DNA of 38,112 bases, taken from the NCBI RefSeq assembly GCF_004349215.1, contig NZ_SMKU01000049.1:1-38112 (forward strand), written 5' to 3'. Position 1 is the first letter of the stretch. The number at the start of each line of letters is the position of its first letter. Source of the stretch: Actinomadura rubrisoli (GTDB lineage Bacteria > Actinomycetota > Actinomycetes > Streptosporangiales > Streptosporangiaceae). The translations under genes and the position numbers were made by a program. Positions 8,094 to 15,702 of this stretch are shown piece after piece. The notes under the pieces are model-generated. The model was not told the DNA's origin. It made no database searches and saw only the letters and a program-made list of their open reading frames with translations.

Positions 8094-9038
8094 ATGGCGA
8101 GCGTCGAGCAGTCGAGTTCCGTTCGGACGATCGCCGAGCAGTCCTCCGCCAGCGAGTCGATCGGCGCACCCCCGGGCGGGAGGAGAAGGAAGGAGGTAGC
8201 GGATCGGGCTGTTTGGACGCGGGTGGATGGCATTCAAGGGGTCTCGCTCGATCTGTTGAGCGCCCGGTTCCGTCGGCAGCACTATGCGCCGCACGCCCAT
8301 GACGAGTTCGCCATCGGGGTGTGCGTCGATGGGCTGGAGACCATGCGGTACCGGGGCGAGAAGATCTATTCGGCGGCCGGGAGCGTCGTCGTGATCGAGC
8401 CTGGAGAGGCGCATACCGGTGGTCCGGCCGGTCCGGAGGGTTACGCCTACGTGTGCCTCTATCCGAGCGCGGAGTTGCTCGGGGCCGTGACGGGGGCGGA
8501 GTCGGCGCGGCCGCACTTCCGGGAGCCGATCATCGATGATCCGCGGCTCGGCGAGGCGTTGCGGCTCGCCCATCGCGCGCTTCAGGCAGGTGAGGACCCG
8601 CTGGAGGGCGAGGCGCGGCTGCTCGGGGTGCTCGGCGCGCTCGTCCAGCGGCACGCCGCGTCCGGGCATCGGACGGTGATGCCCCGAGGAAGGCGAGGGC
8701 AGGTGGCCCGCGTGGTCGCCGACCGTCTGTCGGACGAACTCGTCGATCCGCCGACGCTGGCCGAGGTGGCCGCCGATCTCGACCTTTCGCGCTACCAGTT
8801 GTTGCGCGCCTTCCGCGATGCCATGGGCATGCCCCCGTACGCATGGCTCGCCCAGCATCGGGTGACGCGCGCGCGGGCGCTGCTCGACGCGGGGCACCGG
8901 CCTGCGGAGGCGGCGACGCTCGTCGGGTTCGCCGACCAGGCGCACCTTACGCGCTGGTTCCGGCGCGTCTTGGGCGTAACACCAGGCGCGTACCGCAACA
9001 GCGTTCAAGACAGCGCCCTCCGGCGCCTCGCACCCTGA
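8094..9038 (+). CDS. AraC family transcriptional regulator with cupin sensor
   Basis: An N-terminal AraC-type cupin is clear (FRRQHYAPHAHDEFAIGVCVDG ... VVVIEPGEAHTGGPAGPEGYAY in pieces), followed by a linker and a C-terminal double HTH (about the last 95 residues: TLAEVAADLDLSRYQLLRAF; GFADQAHLTRWFRRVLGVTP). These proteins bind a small ligand in the cupin and act as dimers. The start is uncertain. ATG at 8094 has no good binding site; the frame is open back to a GTG at 7974 that would overlap the upstream gene; the strong AAGGAGG at about 8190 has no in-frame start at the right distance; and GTG at 8221 lies just before the conserved domain. The neighbouring EamA exporter is a likely target, as in many AraC/EamA pairs. 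Confidence 0.88.
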   Translation: MASVEQSSSVRTIAEQSSASESIGAPPGGRRRKEVADRAVWTRVDGIQGVSLDLLSARFRRQHYAPHAHDEFAIGVCVDGLETMRYRGEKIYSAAGSVVVIEPGEAHTGGPAGPEGYAYVCLYPSAELLGAVTGAESARPHFREPIIDDPRLGEALRLAHRALQAGEDPLEGEARLLGVLGALVQRHAASGHRTVMPRGRRGQVARVVADRLSDELVDPPTLAEVAADLDLSRYQLLRAFRDAMGMPPYAWLAQHRVTRARALLDAGHRPAEAATLVGFADQAHLTRWFRRVLGVTPGAYRNSVQDSALRRLAP

Positions 9039-9116
9039 GTCCTGTGGCCCGGCGGAGGTGACCCGGGGTGGACGAGGTGCGCCGTCCGGCCGGGGCGGTC
9101 TGAACGGGGGGACGTG

Positions 9117-10106
9117 GTGAGTCGCCGCGGCTGGGTGCTGTTCGCGCTGATGAGCGTGCTGTGGGGCATTCCCTACCTGATGATCAAGGTGGCGGTCGAG
9201 GGCGTCTCGGTGCCCATGCTGGTGTTCGCGCGGACCGCCCTCGGCGCCATCCTGCTGCTGCCGCTGGCGGTCCGGGCCGGGGGCTTCGGCGTCGTCCGCC
9301 GCCACTGGCGCCCGCTTCTGGCGTTCGCCGTGCTGGAGATCCTGGGGCCCTGGGCCCTGCTCTCGGACGCCGAGCGCCGGCTGACCAGCTCGATGACCGG
9401 ACTGCTGATCGCGGCCGTCCCGATCATCGCGGTGGTCCTCGCGAGGCTCACCGGCGACGCCGAGCGGCTCGGGCCCGTCCGGTGGGTGGGCCTGCTGGTC
9501 GGGCTCGGCGGCGTCGGCGTGCTGGCCGGGCCGCATCTCGGCGGCGGCGACGCGTGGGCGCTCGGCGAGGTCATGCTGGTCGCGCTCGGGTACGCGACGG
9601 CGCCGCTGATCGCCACGAGGCGCCTCCAGGACGTCCCGAGCCTGCATCTGGCCGCGTCCTCGCTCGCGCTGGCCGCGGTCGTCTACACGGGCCCGGCGAT
9701 CGCCACATGGCCGGACGAGCTTCCCAGCGGACCCGTCCTGGCGGCGCTGGCCGGACTCGGGGTCGTGTGCACGGCGGTGGCGTTCATGGTGTTCTTCGAG
9801 CTGATCCGCGAGGTCGGCACATCGAGGGCGATGGTGTTCACGTACGTGAACCCGGCCGTCGCGGTCGCCGCCGGAGTCCTTTTCCTGGACGAGCCGCTCA
9901 GCGCGACGATCGTCGCCTCGTTCGCGCTGATCCTCTGCGGCTCCGTCCTGGCCACCGCCCGCCGTGGCCCGGCCACCGTCCCCGAGCCAGGGCCGGCGCC
10001 GGAACTGGACACGGTGTCCGATGCCAGGCCGGAGTCTGGTGCCGGGACGGTGTCCGGTGCTGGGCCGGGGTCTGATGCCGTCCCCGAGTCCGGGGGGCGG
10101 GCATAG
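9117..10106 (+). CDS. EamA family (DMT superfamily) transporter
   Basis: About 329 residues with ten predicted membrane helices in two EamA repeats: the first starts at GWVLFALMSVLWGIPYLMIK, the second near GEVMLVALGYATAPLIATRR and contains the TYVNPAVAVAAGVLFLDEPL signature. These proteins export or import small metabolites; the substrate cannot be predicted. GTG at 9117 is preferred over 9114 for spacing to GGGGGG. The last 45 residues form a Gly/Pro/Ser/Glu-rich tail built from imperfect repeats (GTVSDARPESGAG-like), which looks like another local repeat expansion. It follows the AraC regulator by about 75 bp and is closed by a hairpin directly at its stop codon. Confidence 0.9.
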   Translation: MSRRGWVLFALMSVLWGIPYLMIKVAVEGVSVPMLVFARTALGAILLLPLAVRAGGFGVVRRHWRPLLAFAVLEILGPWALLSDAERRLTSSMTGLLIAAVPIIAVVLARLTGDAERLGPVRWVGLLVGLGGVGVLAGPHLGGGDAWALGEVMLVALGYATAPLIATRRLQDVPSLHLAASSLALAAVVYTGPAIATWPDELPSGPVLAALAGLGVVCTAVAFMVFFELIREVGTSRAMVFTYVNPAVAVAAGVLFLDEPLSATIVASFALILCGSVLATARRGPATVPEPGPAPELDTVSDARPESGAGTVSGAGPGSDAVPESGGRA

Positions 10107-10126
10107 GGCCGATGGCACATCGGCCT
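10106..10126 (+). terminator. hairpin terminator after the EamA gene
   Basis: GGCCGAT (10107-10113) and ATCGGCC (10119-10125) form a perfect 7-bp stem around a 5-nt loop, beginning at the last base of the TAG stop. The U-run is poor, as is usual in high-GC genomes. Confidence 0.55.
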
Positions 10127-10188
10127 AATGACGTATCGCCGTCTCGGCCGCCGAGACGACGACCGAGTCGGCGGCGGCCTTCGGCGGG

Positions 10189-10224
10189 GGAGGCGCGGAC
10201 CTTCGGGAGAGAGGCCGCGCCTCC
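10189..10224 (-). terminator. hairpin terminator after the M64 peptidase gene
   Basis: GGAGGCGCGG (10189-10198) and CCGCGCCTCC (10215-10224) form a perfect 10-bp stem with a 16-nt loop, 5 bp past the minus-strand stop at 10230. Another dyad, GTCTCGGC/GCCGAGAC (10141-10157), lies between the two converging genes. Confidence 0.6.
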
Positions 10225-10229
10225 ACGCG

Positions 10230-12023
10230 TCAGCGGAGTGTCACGATGAACCTGCCCGGCTTGGCGATGTTGCCCGCCGGGTCGATCGCGCGGTACTCGA
10301 TGGTGTGCCTTCCCTTGCCGAGCTTGCCGTAGGTGAGGCTGTCGATGACCGTGCCGTTCTCGGTGAACAGGAATGGTGCAGTGGAGTCGGTCGGCCAGCC
10401 GAAGTAGTTGAACCAGCCGTCACCGTCCACGCGGAACTCCGACACCACCACGCCCGGACGGTCGTCCGCGCCGGTCAGTCGCATGCTGAACGGGCCGTCG
10501 AAAACGTACTCGGGCGTGCTTCCCGGACGGGTTCGGCTCTGCGTGGCCTTGGACAGTTCATACTTCACGGTCGGACGGCGTGCGTCGATCGTCCACGTGC
10601 GGGACTTGGAGCCGACACGTGCGACGAGGCGGTGCGTGCCGTTGGACAGGCGGAACCGTCCCAGAGCGATGTCACGGTCGCCGCCGCGTACACGCTTCCC
10701 GTCCAGTTCCCAACGGACGGCCGGGACGCTCCGTACCGGGTGTGTCGTCTCCGCGTACACGACGCCCTCACCACCTACTGGCTGGTCGGTCGCGGTGGTG
10801 GAAGTGAAGTCGACCGGTACGTTCGCCGGTGGGGTCTTGAGGCGGGTGTCCACCGTCCACGTGCGCGTCTGGGTGAGTGCGGCGGACGACCGGATCGCCG
10901 GGTCGCGGACGAAGGCGGTCGGGTCGGTGACCGTGGCCTTGACCGTGTGCATGCCTGGTCTTAGGTGAAGCCAGGACAGGTCCAGGTTGGACGCCTGCTT
11001 CCGTACCGTCTTGCCGTCGACCGTCCACGTTGTGGACAGCTGGTGCCCGGTCGGGTGCATCGTTTCCACCCACAGGACGCGGTCGGCACCTACCGGCGAG
11101 TCACTGGGTGATTGCGCCTGGATGAGGTTGACCTTGGCAGAGATCCGCTCGGTCATCCGTTCGCGCGCGACCTGGTCGAAGTAGTAGCCGAGCGATTTCA
11201 TCATGGAATGCCGGCTTGGCCTCCACACGCCTGTGGTGCTGTAGAGGCCGCCTTCGTACCGTCCGATGGTGCCGCCCGCCTCGCTGGGTTCGCCCAGCCA
11301 GCGCCACCACTTCTTCTTCTGCGCCGTCATCTCCTGCTCGGTGAGCAGAGTGTGGTGGATGGAGCCGGGCTCCGGTCCGGTGTATGGCCCGCCAGGGACG
11401 CCCCGCTGGTAGTAGTCGTACTCGTCGTCCAGTCCGCCCAGCGAGTGGCCGAGCTCGTGCGGGGCGATGAGCGCCGACATGGCGTTGCCGCCCGAAGCCG
11501 TCGCATAGGTGCCGCCTGCGCCGCCGTAGGTGTCGCTGTTGGCGAGGGCAAGGATCTGACGGTTCTTCACGGTCGTCCCCTGGACGAGGTCCGCGTACGT
11601 CTTGCTCGCGTCAGAGTCCATGACGAGGAGGCGCTGCGGACCCTCCTTCTCACAACCGCCCCAGAACGCCATGCTCAGCGGTGTCTTGTGCCGTGGTGAG
11701 GACAGCTCGGGATCGCAGCTCACACCGGACTCGTCCGACGGGATCTCGACGGCGTACACGTTGATGTAGCTGCGGTACGACTTGAACGGCTCGATCGTCC
11801 ACAGGTCGTTCAGATGCTTGGCCAGGTGGGTGCGGAACTTCGGCATGTCCGCCGCCGTGTAGCCATCACCCATGATCACCAGGTTGAAGCGCCGCGCGGG
11901 ATCGCCGGTCACCTGGATCGGCACCACCGTCGCGTCCGTGGGCGCCGCCTGCGCGGGCACCGCCGCCAGGGACAGGACGATCGCGACCACCGCCCCGATC
12001 GCGCTTGCCTTACCTCTCCACAT
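10230..12023 (-). CDS. secreted M64 family metallopeptidase
   Basis: 597 residues. A Sec signal peptide is clear (MWRGKASAIGAVVAIVLSL, cleavage near AQA-AP at residue 26). The zinc site HELGHSLGGLDDEYD at about residues 189-203 is the M64 (IgA peptidase/BACON-type) HExGH...GxxDE signature; FNLVIMGDGYTAADMPKF is also typical of that family. The C-terminal half (about 310-597) holds Ig-like beta-sandwich repeats: TWTVDGKTV, TWTVDTRLKT, RWELDGKRV, and a last module ending TIEYRAIDPAGNIAKPGRF. The ATG at 12023 is preceded by GAGGAGG. The enzyme should act outside the cell on proteins or wall-attached substrates; the target is unknown. It stands alone, with a terminator hairpin right after it. Confidence 0.9.
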   Translation of the reverse strand: MWRGKASAIGAVVAIVLSLAAVPAQAAPTDATVVPIQVTGDPARRFNLVIMGDGYTAADMPKFRTHLAKHLNDLWTIEPFKSYRSYINVYAVEIPSDESGVSCDPELSSPRHKTPLSMAFWGGCEKEGPQRLLVMDSDASKTYADLVQGTTVKNRQILALANSDTYGGAGGTYATASGGNAMSALIAPHELGHSLGGLDDEYDYYQRGVPGGPYTGPEPGSIHHTLLTEQEMTAQKKKWWRWLGEPSEAGGTIGRYEGGLYSTTGVWRPSRHSMMKSLGYYFDQVARERMTERISAKVNLIQAQSPSDSPVGADRVLWVETMHPTGHQLSTTWTVDGKTVRKQASNLDLSWLHLRPGMHTVKATVTDPTAFVRDPAIRSSAALTQTRTWTVDTRLKTPPANVPVDFTSTTATDQPVGGEGVVYAETTHPVRSVPAVRWELDGKRVRGGDRDIALGRFRLSNGTHRLVARVGSKSRTWTIDARRPTVKYELSKATQSRTRPGSTPEYVFDGPFSMRLTGADDRPGVVVSEFRVDGDGWFNYFGWPTDSTAPFLFTENGTVIDSLTYGKLGKGRHTIEYRAIDPAGNIAKPGRFIVTLR

Positions 12024-12142
12024 GCACGGACCTCCTCGCGGGGCGCGCACGGCGGGCGGGGTCGGCCCGGGGGGACGGCGCGCCCGCTCGTCCCGCTGAT
12101 CAAGCGGGGCTGAGCTGGATTATCGCGGGCGGATCCGGCATG

Positions 12143-12934
12143 TCAACGCTTGTCGCGCTGCCCGTCCGCCAGCCCGCTGGAGATCGTGTGCCCGCCGGCG
12201 CGCCGCTGGACGGCCGCCGACAGCACCGGCGCGACGCCGCCGATCAACGCGCCGAGGCGCAGGCCGAGCGGCGCTACGTCCACCTCGGCGAGGTTCTTCT
12301 CAATGGCCCGGATGGTGCCCTGCGCGACGTCCCCCGGCGAGCGCGTCCCGACGCCCCGTGGCAGCGTGATGCCCGCATCGGCGAACATCCCGGCATCCCG
12401 GATGAACCCGGGGAACACCGTCGAAACACCCACGCCGTGCGGCCGCAGATCCTCCCGCAGCGCCAGCGCGAAGCCCCGCATCCCGAACTTCGTCGCGTTG
12501 TACAGGGACGCGTTCCCGGACGCCGTCTTACCGGCCAGCGACGAGACGAAGACCAGGTGCCCGCGGCCACGATCGGCCATCCGCTCGCCCGCCAGCTTCG
12601 CCATCACGATCGGGGCGCGCAGGTTCACATCGAGCGCCCGGTCGATCTCGGTGACCGAGTAGTCCGACAGCAGCCCGGACGCGGGAAGCGCCGCGTTCGC
12701 CACCACCACGTCGACGTCGCCCGCCTCGTCCAGCAGCGCCTCGACCGCGTCCCGGTCGGCCAGGTCCGCCGCGACGGCCCTGCCGCCGACCCGCTCGGCC
12801 AGCGGCTCCAGGACCTCGGCGCGGCGGCCCGTCAACACCACCCGCCCCCCGCGCGCCGCCAGCGCGGCCGCCAGCGCCCGGCCGATCCCGCCGGTCGCGC
12901 CTGTCAGCAGGACGTTCGCTCCGCGCAGATCCAT
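12143..12934 (-). CDS. short-chain dehydrogenase/reductase (classical SDR)
   Basis: 263 residues with all the classical marks: TGATGGIG cofactor loop at residues 11-18, DLAD at about 57-60, NAA at 80-82, catalytic Ser near 131-132 and YNATK at 145-149. An Arg after the second strand (TGRR) suggests NADP(H) preference. After the core it carries about 70 residues with a hydrophobic stretch (LGLRLGALIGGVAPVLSAAV), as in membrane-associated SDRs. The substrate cannot be told. A small membrane protein gene ends 18 bp upstream on the same strand, so the two are probably one transcript. Confidence 0.92.
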   Translation of the reverse strand: MDLRGANVLLTGATGGIGRALAAALAARGGRVVLTGRRAEVLEPLAERVGGRAVAADLADRDAVEALLDEAGDVDVVVANAALPASGLLSDYSVTEIDRALDVNLRAPIVMAKLAGERMADRGRGHLVFVSSLAGKTASGNASLYNATKFGMRGFALALREDLRPHGVGVSTVFPGFIRDAGMFADAGITLPRGVGTRSPGDVAQGTIRAIEKNLAEVDVAPLGLRLGALIGGVAPVLSAAVQRRAGGHTISSGLADGQRDKR

Positions 12935-12952
12935 GGCGCCGATGATGGCGGA

Positions 12953-13162
12953 TCACATTCCGATCCGCCAGAGCAGCAAGATGATCGACGAGAGCACCAG
13001 CCCCGCCGTGCCCAGCGGCACCTCGCCCAGCGCGATCATGGCGGTGCAGCCGCTCGCGGTCAGGCCCGCGACGAGCACCATCCCGAACCCGCCCGACGCC
13101 CCCTCGTCCGGCGGGCCCGGTTCGAGTTCGCGTTCCCAGAGCCCGAAGTCGTCCTCTGGCAT
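12953..13162 (-). CDS. small two-helix membrane protein
   Basis: 69 residues: an acidic N-terminal part (MPEDDFGLWERELEPGPPDE) and two hydrophobic helices (GMVLVAGLTASGCTAMIAL and LGTAGLVLSSIILLLWRIG). A GGGAG sequence lies 7 nt before the ATG. No family is recognised beyond the many short actinobacterial membrane proteins with an acidic start. It is the first gene of a probable two-gene unit with the SDR. Confidence 0.65.
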   Translation of the reverse strand: MPEDDFGLWERELEPGPPDEGASGGFGMVLVAGLTASGCTAMIALGEVPLGTAGLVLSSIILLLWRIGM

Positions 13163-13380
13163 GGGCCACTCCCGAAGGTCGTCCTTCGGATTATGCGGCC
13201 GGACGCCCCGTTCCGCGAGAGGGCGCGGTCACACCGGATTGGACGCTAGGTCCGATACCCCCGTGCGGGTGCGGACCGCCCGGGATCGGTTGCTAGGCTG
13301 CGGAGAGTCTGGGGGAACAGTCATCGATTCGCAACGTTTCCCAGGTTTGGCTTCGTAACCGAGGTGAAGGGGTCCCCACC

Positions 13381-13500
13381 GTGAAGAAGCTGCTCATTCT
13401 CGCTGTTGTCGCGCTCGGCGGCTTCGCTGTCTGGCGCCGCCTCCAGCAGGACCGCGCCGAGCTCGACCTGTGGACCGAGGCCACCTCGTCCGACAGCTGA
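13381..13500 (+). CDS. DLW-39 family protein
   Basis: Exactly 39 residues: a membrane-type N-terminus (VKKLLILAVVALGGFAVWRR) followed by LQQDRAELDLWTEATSSDS, containing the DLW motif that names the family. The GTG start follows AGGTGAAGG, and a -10-like TAGGCT lies at 13294-13299. The family is a short, conserved actinobacterial protein of unknown role, commonly encoded near gyrA and the tRNA-Ile/tRNA-Ala genes, which fits the tRNA-Ala remnant less than 1 kb downstream. It is probably a single-pass membrane peptide. Confidence 0.9.
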   Translation: MKKLLILAVVALGGFAVWRRLQQDRAELDLWTEATSSDS

Positions 13501-13556
13501 GACGCCGGCGGTAATCCCGCGGAGAGCGCACGTCCTACTTCGAGGGAGGGCCCGGC

Positions 13557-14279
13557 GTGAGCGAAGCAGCGACGATCACCATCGCCTGCCTCGATCTCGC
13601 CGGGACCACTGTCGCCGACGGCGACACCGTCGAGACCGCCTTCACCGAGGCGATCGCCGCCCTGGGGATCGTCTCCGGCACAGCGGCCCACGAGCGAGCG
13701 ATGACCCGCTTCCGCGAGTCGCGCGGTGGCTCGAAGATCGGAATCTTCCGCTCGCTCTTCGACGAGGCACGCGCCCAGGCCGCGAACATGGCCTTTGAAC
13801 GGTCCTACGACCAACTGGTCAACCGGCGCGGCCTGCGTCCCATACCCGGTGCCGATGACGCCATCGAGCGCATCCGCGGCGCCGGGATCCGAGTGTGCCT
13901 GCTCACCGGATTCGGCCGCCGCACCCAGGCGGGCATCCTGGACACCCTCGGTTGGTGGGACCGCGTCGACCTGACGCTCTGTCCCGAGGACGGCCGCGGC
14001 CGCCCCTGGCCCGACCTCGTCCTGATGGCCGCCCTCCGCCTCGGCGCCGACGACGTCCGGCACATCGCCGTCTGCGGCGACACCGCCAACGACATGCTCT
14101 CCGGCCGCCGCTCCGGCGCGTCCATCGTCGCAGGCGTCCTCACCGGCGCCCACGACCGCCCGCGCCTCCTCGCCGCCGGCGCCACCCACGTCCTCCCGAG
14201 CGTGGCCGCCCTACCGGACCTGATCCTCTCCGGCCCCCCGACCCCACTCAATGACGCGCTGACCGCCGACCACGGGTAA
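13557..14279 (+). CDS. phosphonatase-like HAD hydrolase
   Basis: 240 residues. HAD motif I is DLAGTT at residues 13-18: Asp13 is the nucleophile, and the usual second Asp is Ala, as in phosphonoacetaldehyde hydrolases (DxAGT). Motif II is LLTGFGRRT, and motif IV is CGDTANDMLSGRRSGA. The cap region contains FRESRGGSKIGIFRSLF, characteristic of the PhnX-like subgroup whose substrate is not phosphonoacetaldehyde with certainty. No other phosphonate genes are nearby, so a housekeeping phosphatase role is as likely. GTG at 13557 has GAGGGAGG about 8 nt upstream. It ends 17 bp before the tRNA-Ala remnant. Confidence 0.88.
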   Translation: MSEAATITIACLDLAGTTVADGDTVETAFTEAIAALGIVSGTAAHERAMTRFRESRGGSKIGIFRSLFDEARAQAANMAFERSYDQLVNRRGLRPIPGADDAIERIRGAGIRVCLLTGFGRRTQAGILDTLGWWDRVDLTLCPEDGRGRPWPDLVLMAALRLGADDVRHIAVCGDTANDMLSGRRSGASIVAGVLTGAHDRPRLLAAGATHVLPSVAALPDLILSGPPTPLNDALTADHG

Positions 14280-14296
14280 GCTTGTCGCGCCCCCAA

Positions 14297-14334
14297 GGGG
14301 CCTTAGCTCAGTTGGTAGAGCACCGGCTTTGCAA
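14297..14334 (+). tRNA. tRNA-Ala (TGC), 5' half only
   Basis: The sequence starts GGGGCCTTAGCTCAGTTGG and continues through the D arm, the 5' anticodon stem CCGGC (14323-14327) and the loop TTTGCAA (14328-14334) of tRNA-Ala. The next bases are TACTC instead of the required GCCGG, and no T arm or acceptor 3' strand follows within the next 150 bp. The gene is therefore cut exactly at the anticodon loop, a common site for integration. As it stands this copy cannot make a tRNA. Confidence 0.85.
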
Positions 14335-14409
14335 TACTCCCAGGTGAAACGGTGTACGACCAGGGTTTGTCCCAGGTCGGCCGTATCGGTTTTCGACCAA
14401 GCCGGTGCT
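14328..14409 (+). other. probable prophage attachment site (left junction)
   Basis: The junction lies at the anticodon loop of the tRNA remnant. Just inside the element the word CCCAGGT occurs twice in direct orientation (14339-14345 and 14371-14377), 32 bp apart or about three helical turns, which is how arm-type integrase sites are arranged. AAGCCGGTGCT at 14399-14409 is the exact complement of AGCACCGGCTT (14319-14329) in the tRNA half. The right junction is outside the window, so the core cannot be confirmed. Confidence 0.5.
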
Positions 14410-14424
14410 GAAACTGGGGCCCCT

Positions 14425-14446
14425 CGTCTCCTGAGAACAGGAGACG
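14425..14446 (+). promoter_or_regulatory. hairpin masking a ribosome binding site
   Basis: CGTCTCCTG (14425-14433) and CAGGAGACG (14438-14446) pair perfectly over 9 bp with a 4-nt AGAA loop. The right arm contains AGGAGA, the ribosome binding site for the GTG at 14450, so the stem would block translation unless opened. Confidence 0.6.
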
Positions 14447-14449
14447 AAC

Positions 14450-14674
14450 GTGGCGCCCCTCCTCGATCCCGACGCCCGTGCCGCCCGCTTCCACGCCCGG
14501 CTACGCGCCCGCCGCCGGGCCCGCCGAGCCGCATGGCGCGAATCAGGCGGCGACCCCGCCATCTTCGCCGACATCATGCGCGGGCACGTCAAGACCGGAT
14601 ACCTTTTCTACTACGAGGACGAGCCCGAGCCCGCGATAATCGTCTTGTGGGACGTGTTGTCGATGTGGTGCTAG
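14450..14674 (+). CDS. hypothetical protein at the prophage left end
   Basis: 74 residues, not recognised. An Arg/Ala-rich basic helix (ARFHARLRARRRARRAAW) is followed by DIMRGHVKTGYLFYYEDEPE and a hydrophobic end IIVLWDVLSMWC. The basic helix could bind nucleic acid, but that is a guess. The start is GTG at 14450 with AGGAGA 6 nt upstream, inside a strong hairpin. It is the first gene after the tRNA junction, where phages often place integration-linked or lysogenic genes. Confidence 0.55.
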   Translation: MAPLLDPDARAARFHARLRARRRARRAAWRESGGDPAIFADIMRGHVKTGYLFYYEDEPEPAIIVLWDVLSMWC

Positions 14675-14697
14675 AGCCAGGCGCCCCCGTTTGTGAA

Positions 14698-14717
14698 GCG
14701 GCAATCTGCGGCAAACC
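14698..14717 (+). repeat. GCGGCAA double repeat upstream of the XRE gene
   Basis: The 20-mer GCGGCAATCTGCGGCAAACC consists of two direct GCGGCAA words 10 bp apart. A near copy (18 of 20 identical) lies at 16468-16487. It is 40 bp before the XRE start, so it is a candidate operator for that regulator. Confidence 0.5.
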
Positions 14718-14756
14718 CCCCACGCCAGCGGGGCCACCTGGGTAGAACCTGGAGGC

Positions 14757-15638
14757 ATGCCCGCCCCAATCTCGTCATCGGTACAGGCGGCCCGGCAGCG
14801 TCTCGCCGATCAGCTGAAAGAGCTGCGGGAGGACGCCGGGCTGTCCGGCCGTGAGCTCGCGCGGCGCGCTGGCTGGTCAGCCGGGGTTGCAAAAGTGTCC
14901 AGGATCGAACATGGGCATCGGCCGATCTCCATCGAGGACCTTCGCAGATGGTGCGAGGCGTGCGGGATATCCGAGCAGCGCACGGCCGAGCTGCTCGCCG
15001 AGCTCCGCGCCGTCGCGGGCATGTGGGCAACGCATCGCCAGCTCAATCGTGGTGGCCTCAAGGGCCGCCAGGAGCAGCTCCGCGACAAGTACTGGCGGGT
15101 GCGGCGCCATCGCGTGTACCAGACCAAGGTCATTCCCGGCCTGCTCCAGACCAGAGCCCTCACCACCGCGTACCTGACGCAGGTGCGCCAGGAGCAGGGC
15201 CTCGCCGTCGACGACGTGGACGGGGCCGTCGACTCCCGGATGGCGCGGCAACGCTGCATGGAGCGCCCGGATGCCCTGTGGCTGTTCCTGCTGGAGGAGG
15301 ACGTCCTGTGGTACCGGCCCGCCCCCGCCCCGGTGCACCGCGAGCAGCTTCAGCACCTGGCCGCGGTGATCGGACGACCGACCGTGGCCCTCGGGATCAT
15401 CCCCCGCGACGTCGACCGGCGCGGTGTGTCACCGGACGAGTCGTTCACGATGTCGGAACTACCCGACGGCACGCTCGTCACTGTGGAACTGGTGTCCGGC
15501 GACCTCACCCTCACGCAGCCCTACGAGACACGGCTGTACGCCGAGGCGTGGGACCGGCTGTGGTCCCTGGCGGTCCATGGTGACGCGGCGCGGACGCTCA
15601 TCGAAGGGGCAGTGGAAAGCCTCCCTGACGAGTCTTGA
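14757..15638 (+). CDS. XRE family regulator with DUF5753 domain
   Basis: 293 residues. The HTH spans about residues 15-70 (LADQLKELREDAGLSGRELA ... VAKVSRIEHGHRPISIEDLR), followed by a DUF5753 domain from about residue 100 (YWRVRRHRVYQTKVIPGLLQ, then TRALTTAYL) to the end. This architecture is very common in actinomycetes, usually beside small partner proteins; its ligand is unknown. GGAGG is only 1 nt from the ATG, while TAGAAC at 14743-14748 could be a -10 box, so the message may be leaderless. Together with the DUF6879 gene downstream it forms a typical actinomycete regulator unit, here carried by the prophage. Confidence 0.9.
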   Translation: MPAPISSSVQAARQRLADQLKELREDAGLSGRELARRAGWSAGVAKVSRIEHGHRPISIEDLRRWCEACGISEQRTAELLAELRAVAGMWATHRQLNRGGLKGRQEQLRDKYWRVRRHRVYQTKVIPGLLQTRALTTAYLTQVRQEQGLAVDDVDGAVDSRMARQRCMERPDALWLFLLEEDVLWYRPAPAPVHREQLQHLAAVIGRPTVALGIIPRDVDRRGVSPDESFTMSELPDGTLVTVELVSGDLTLTQPYETRLYAEAWDRLWSLAVHGDAARTLIEGAVESLPDES

Positions 15639-15702
15639 CGGCCGGACACCGCCGGGCGAGGGTCGGGACTTGACCTGATCCCCGAGATGACAGAGGTGCG
15701 TG

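Noticed and set aside
7935..10118. 727-residue minus-strand open frame
   Set aside because: It is fully antisense to the AraC and EamA genes and has the His/Arg/Asp-rich composition of a shadow frame.
14334..14430. A self-splicing or small intron in tRNA-Ala
   Set aside because: AAGCCGGTGCT could continue the anticodon stem, but no T arm or acceptor strand follows and 65 nt is too short for a group I intron. Integration fits better.
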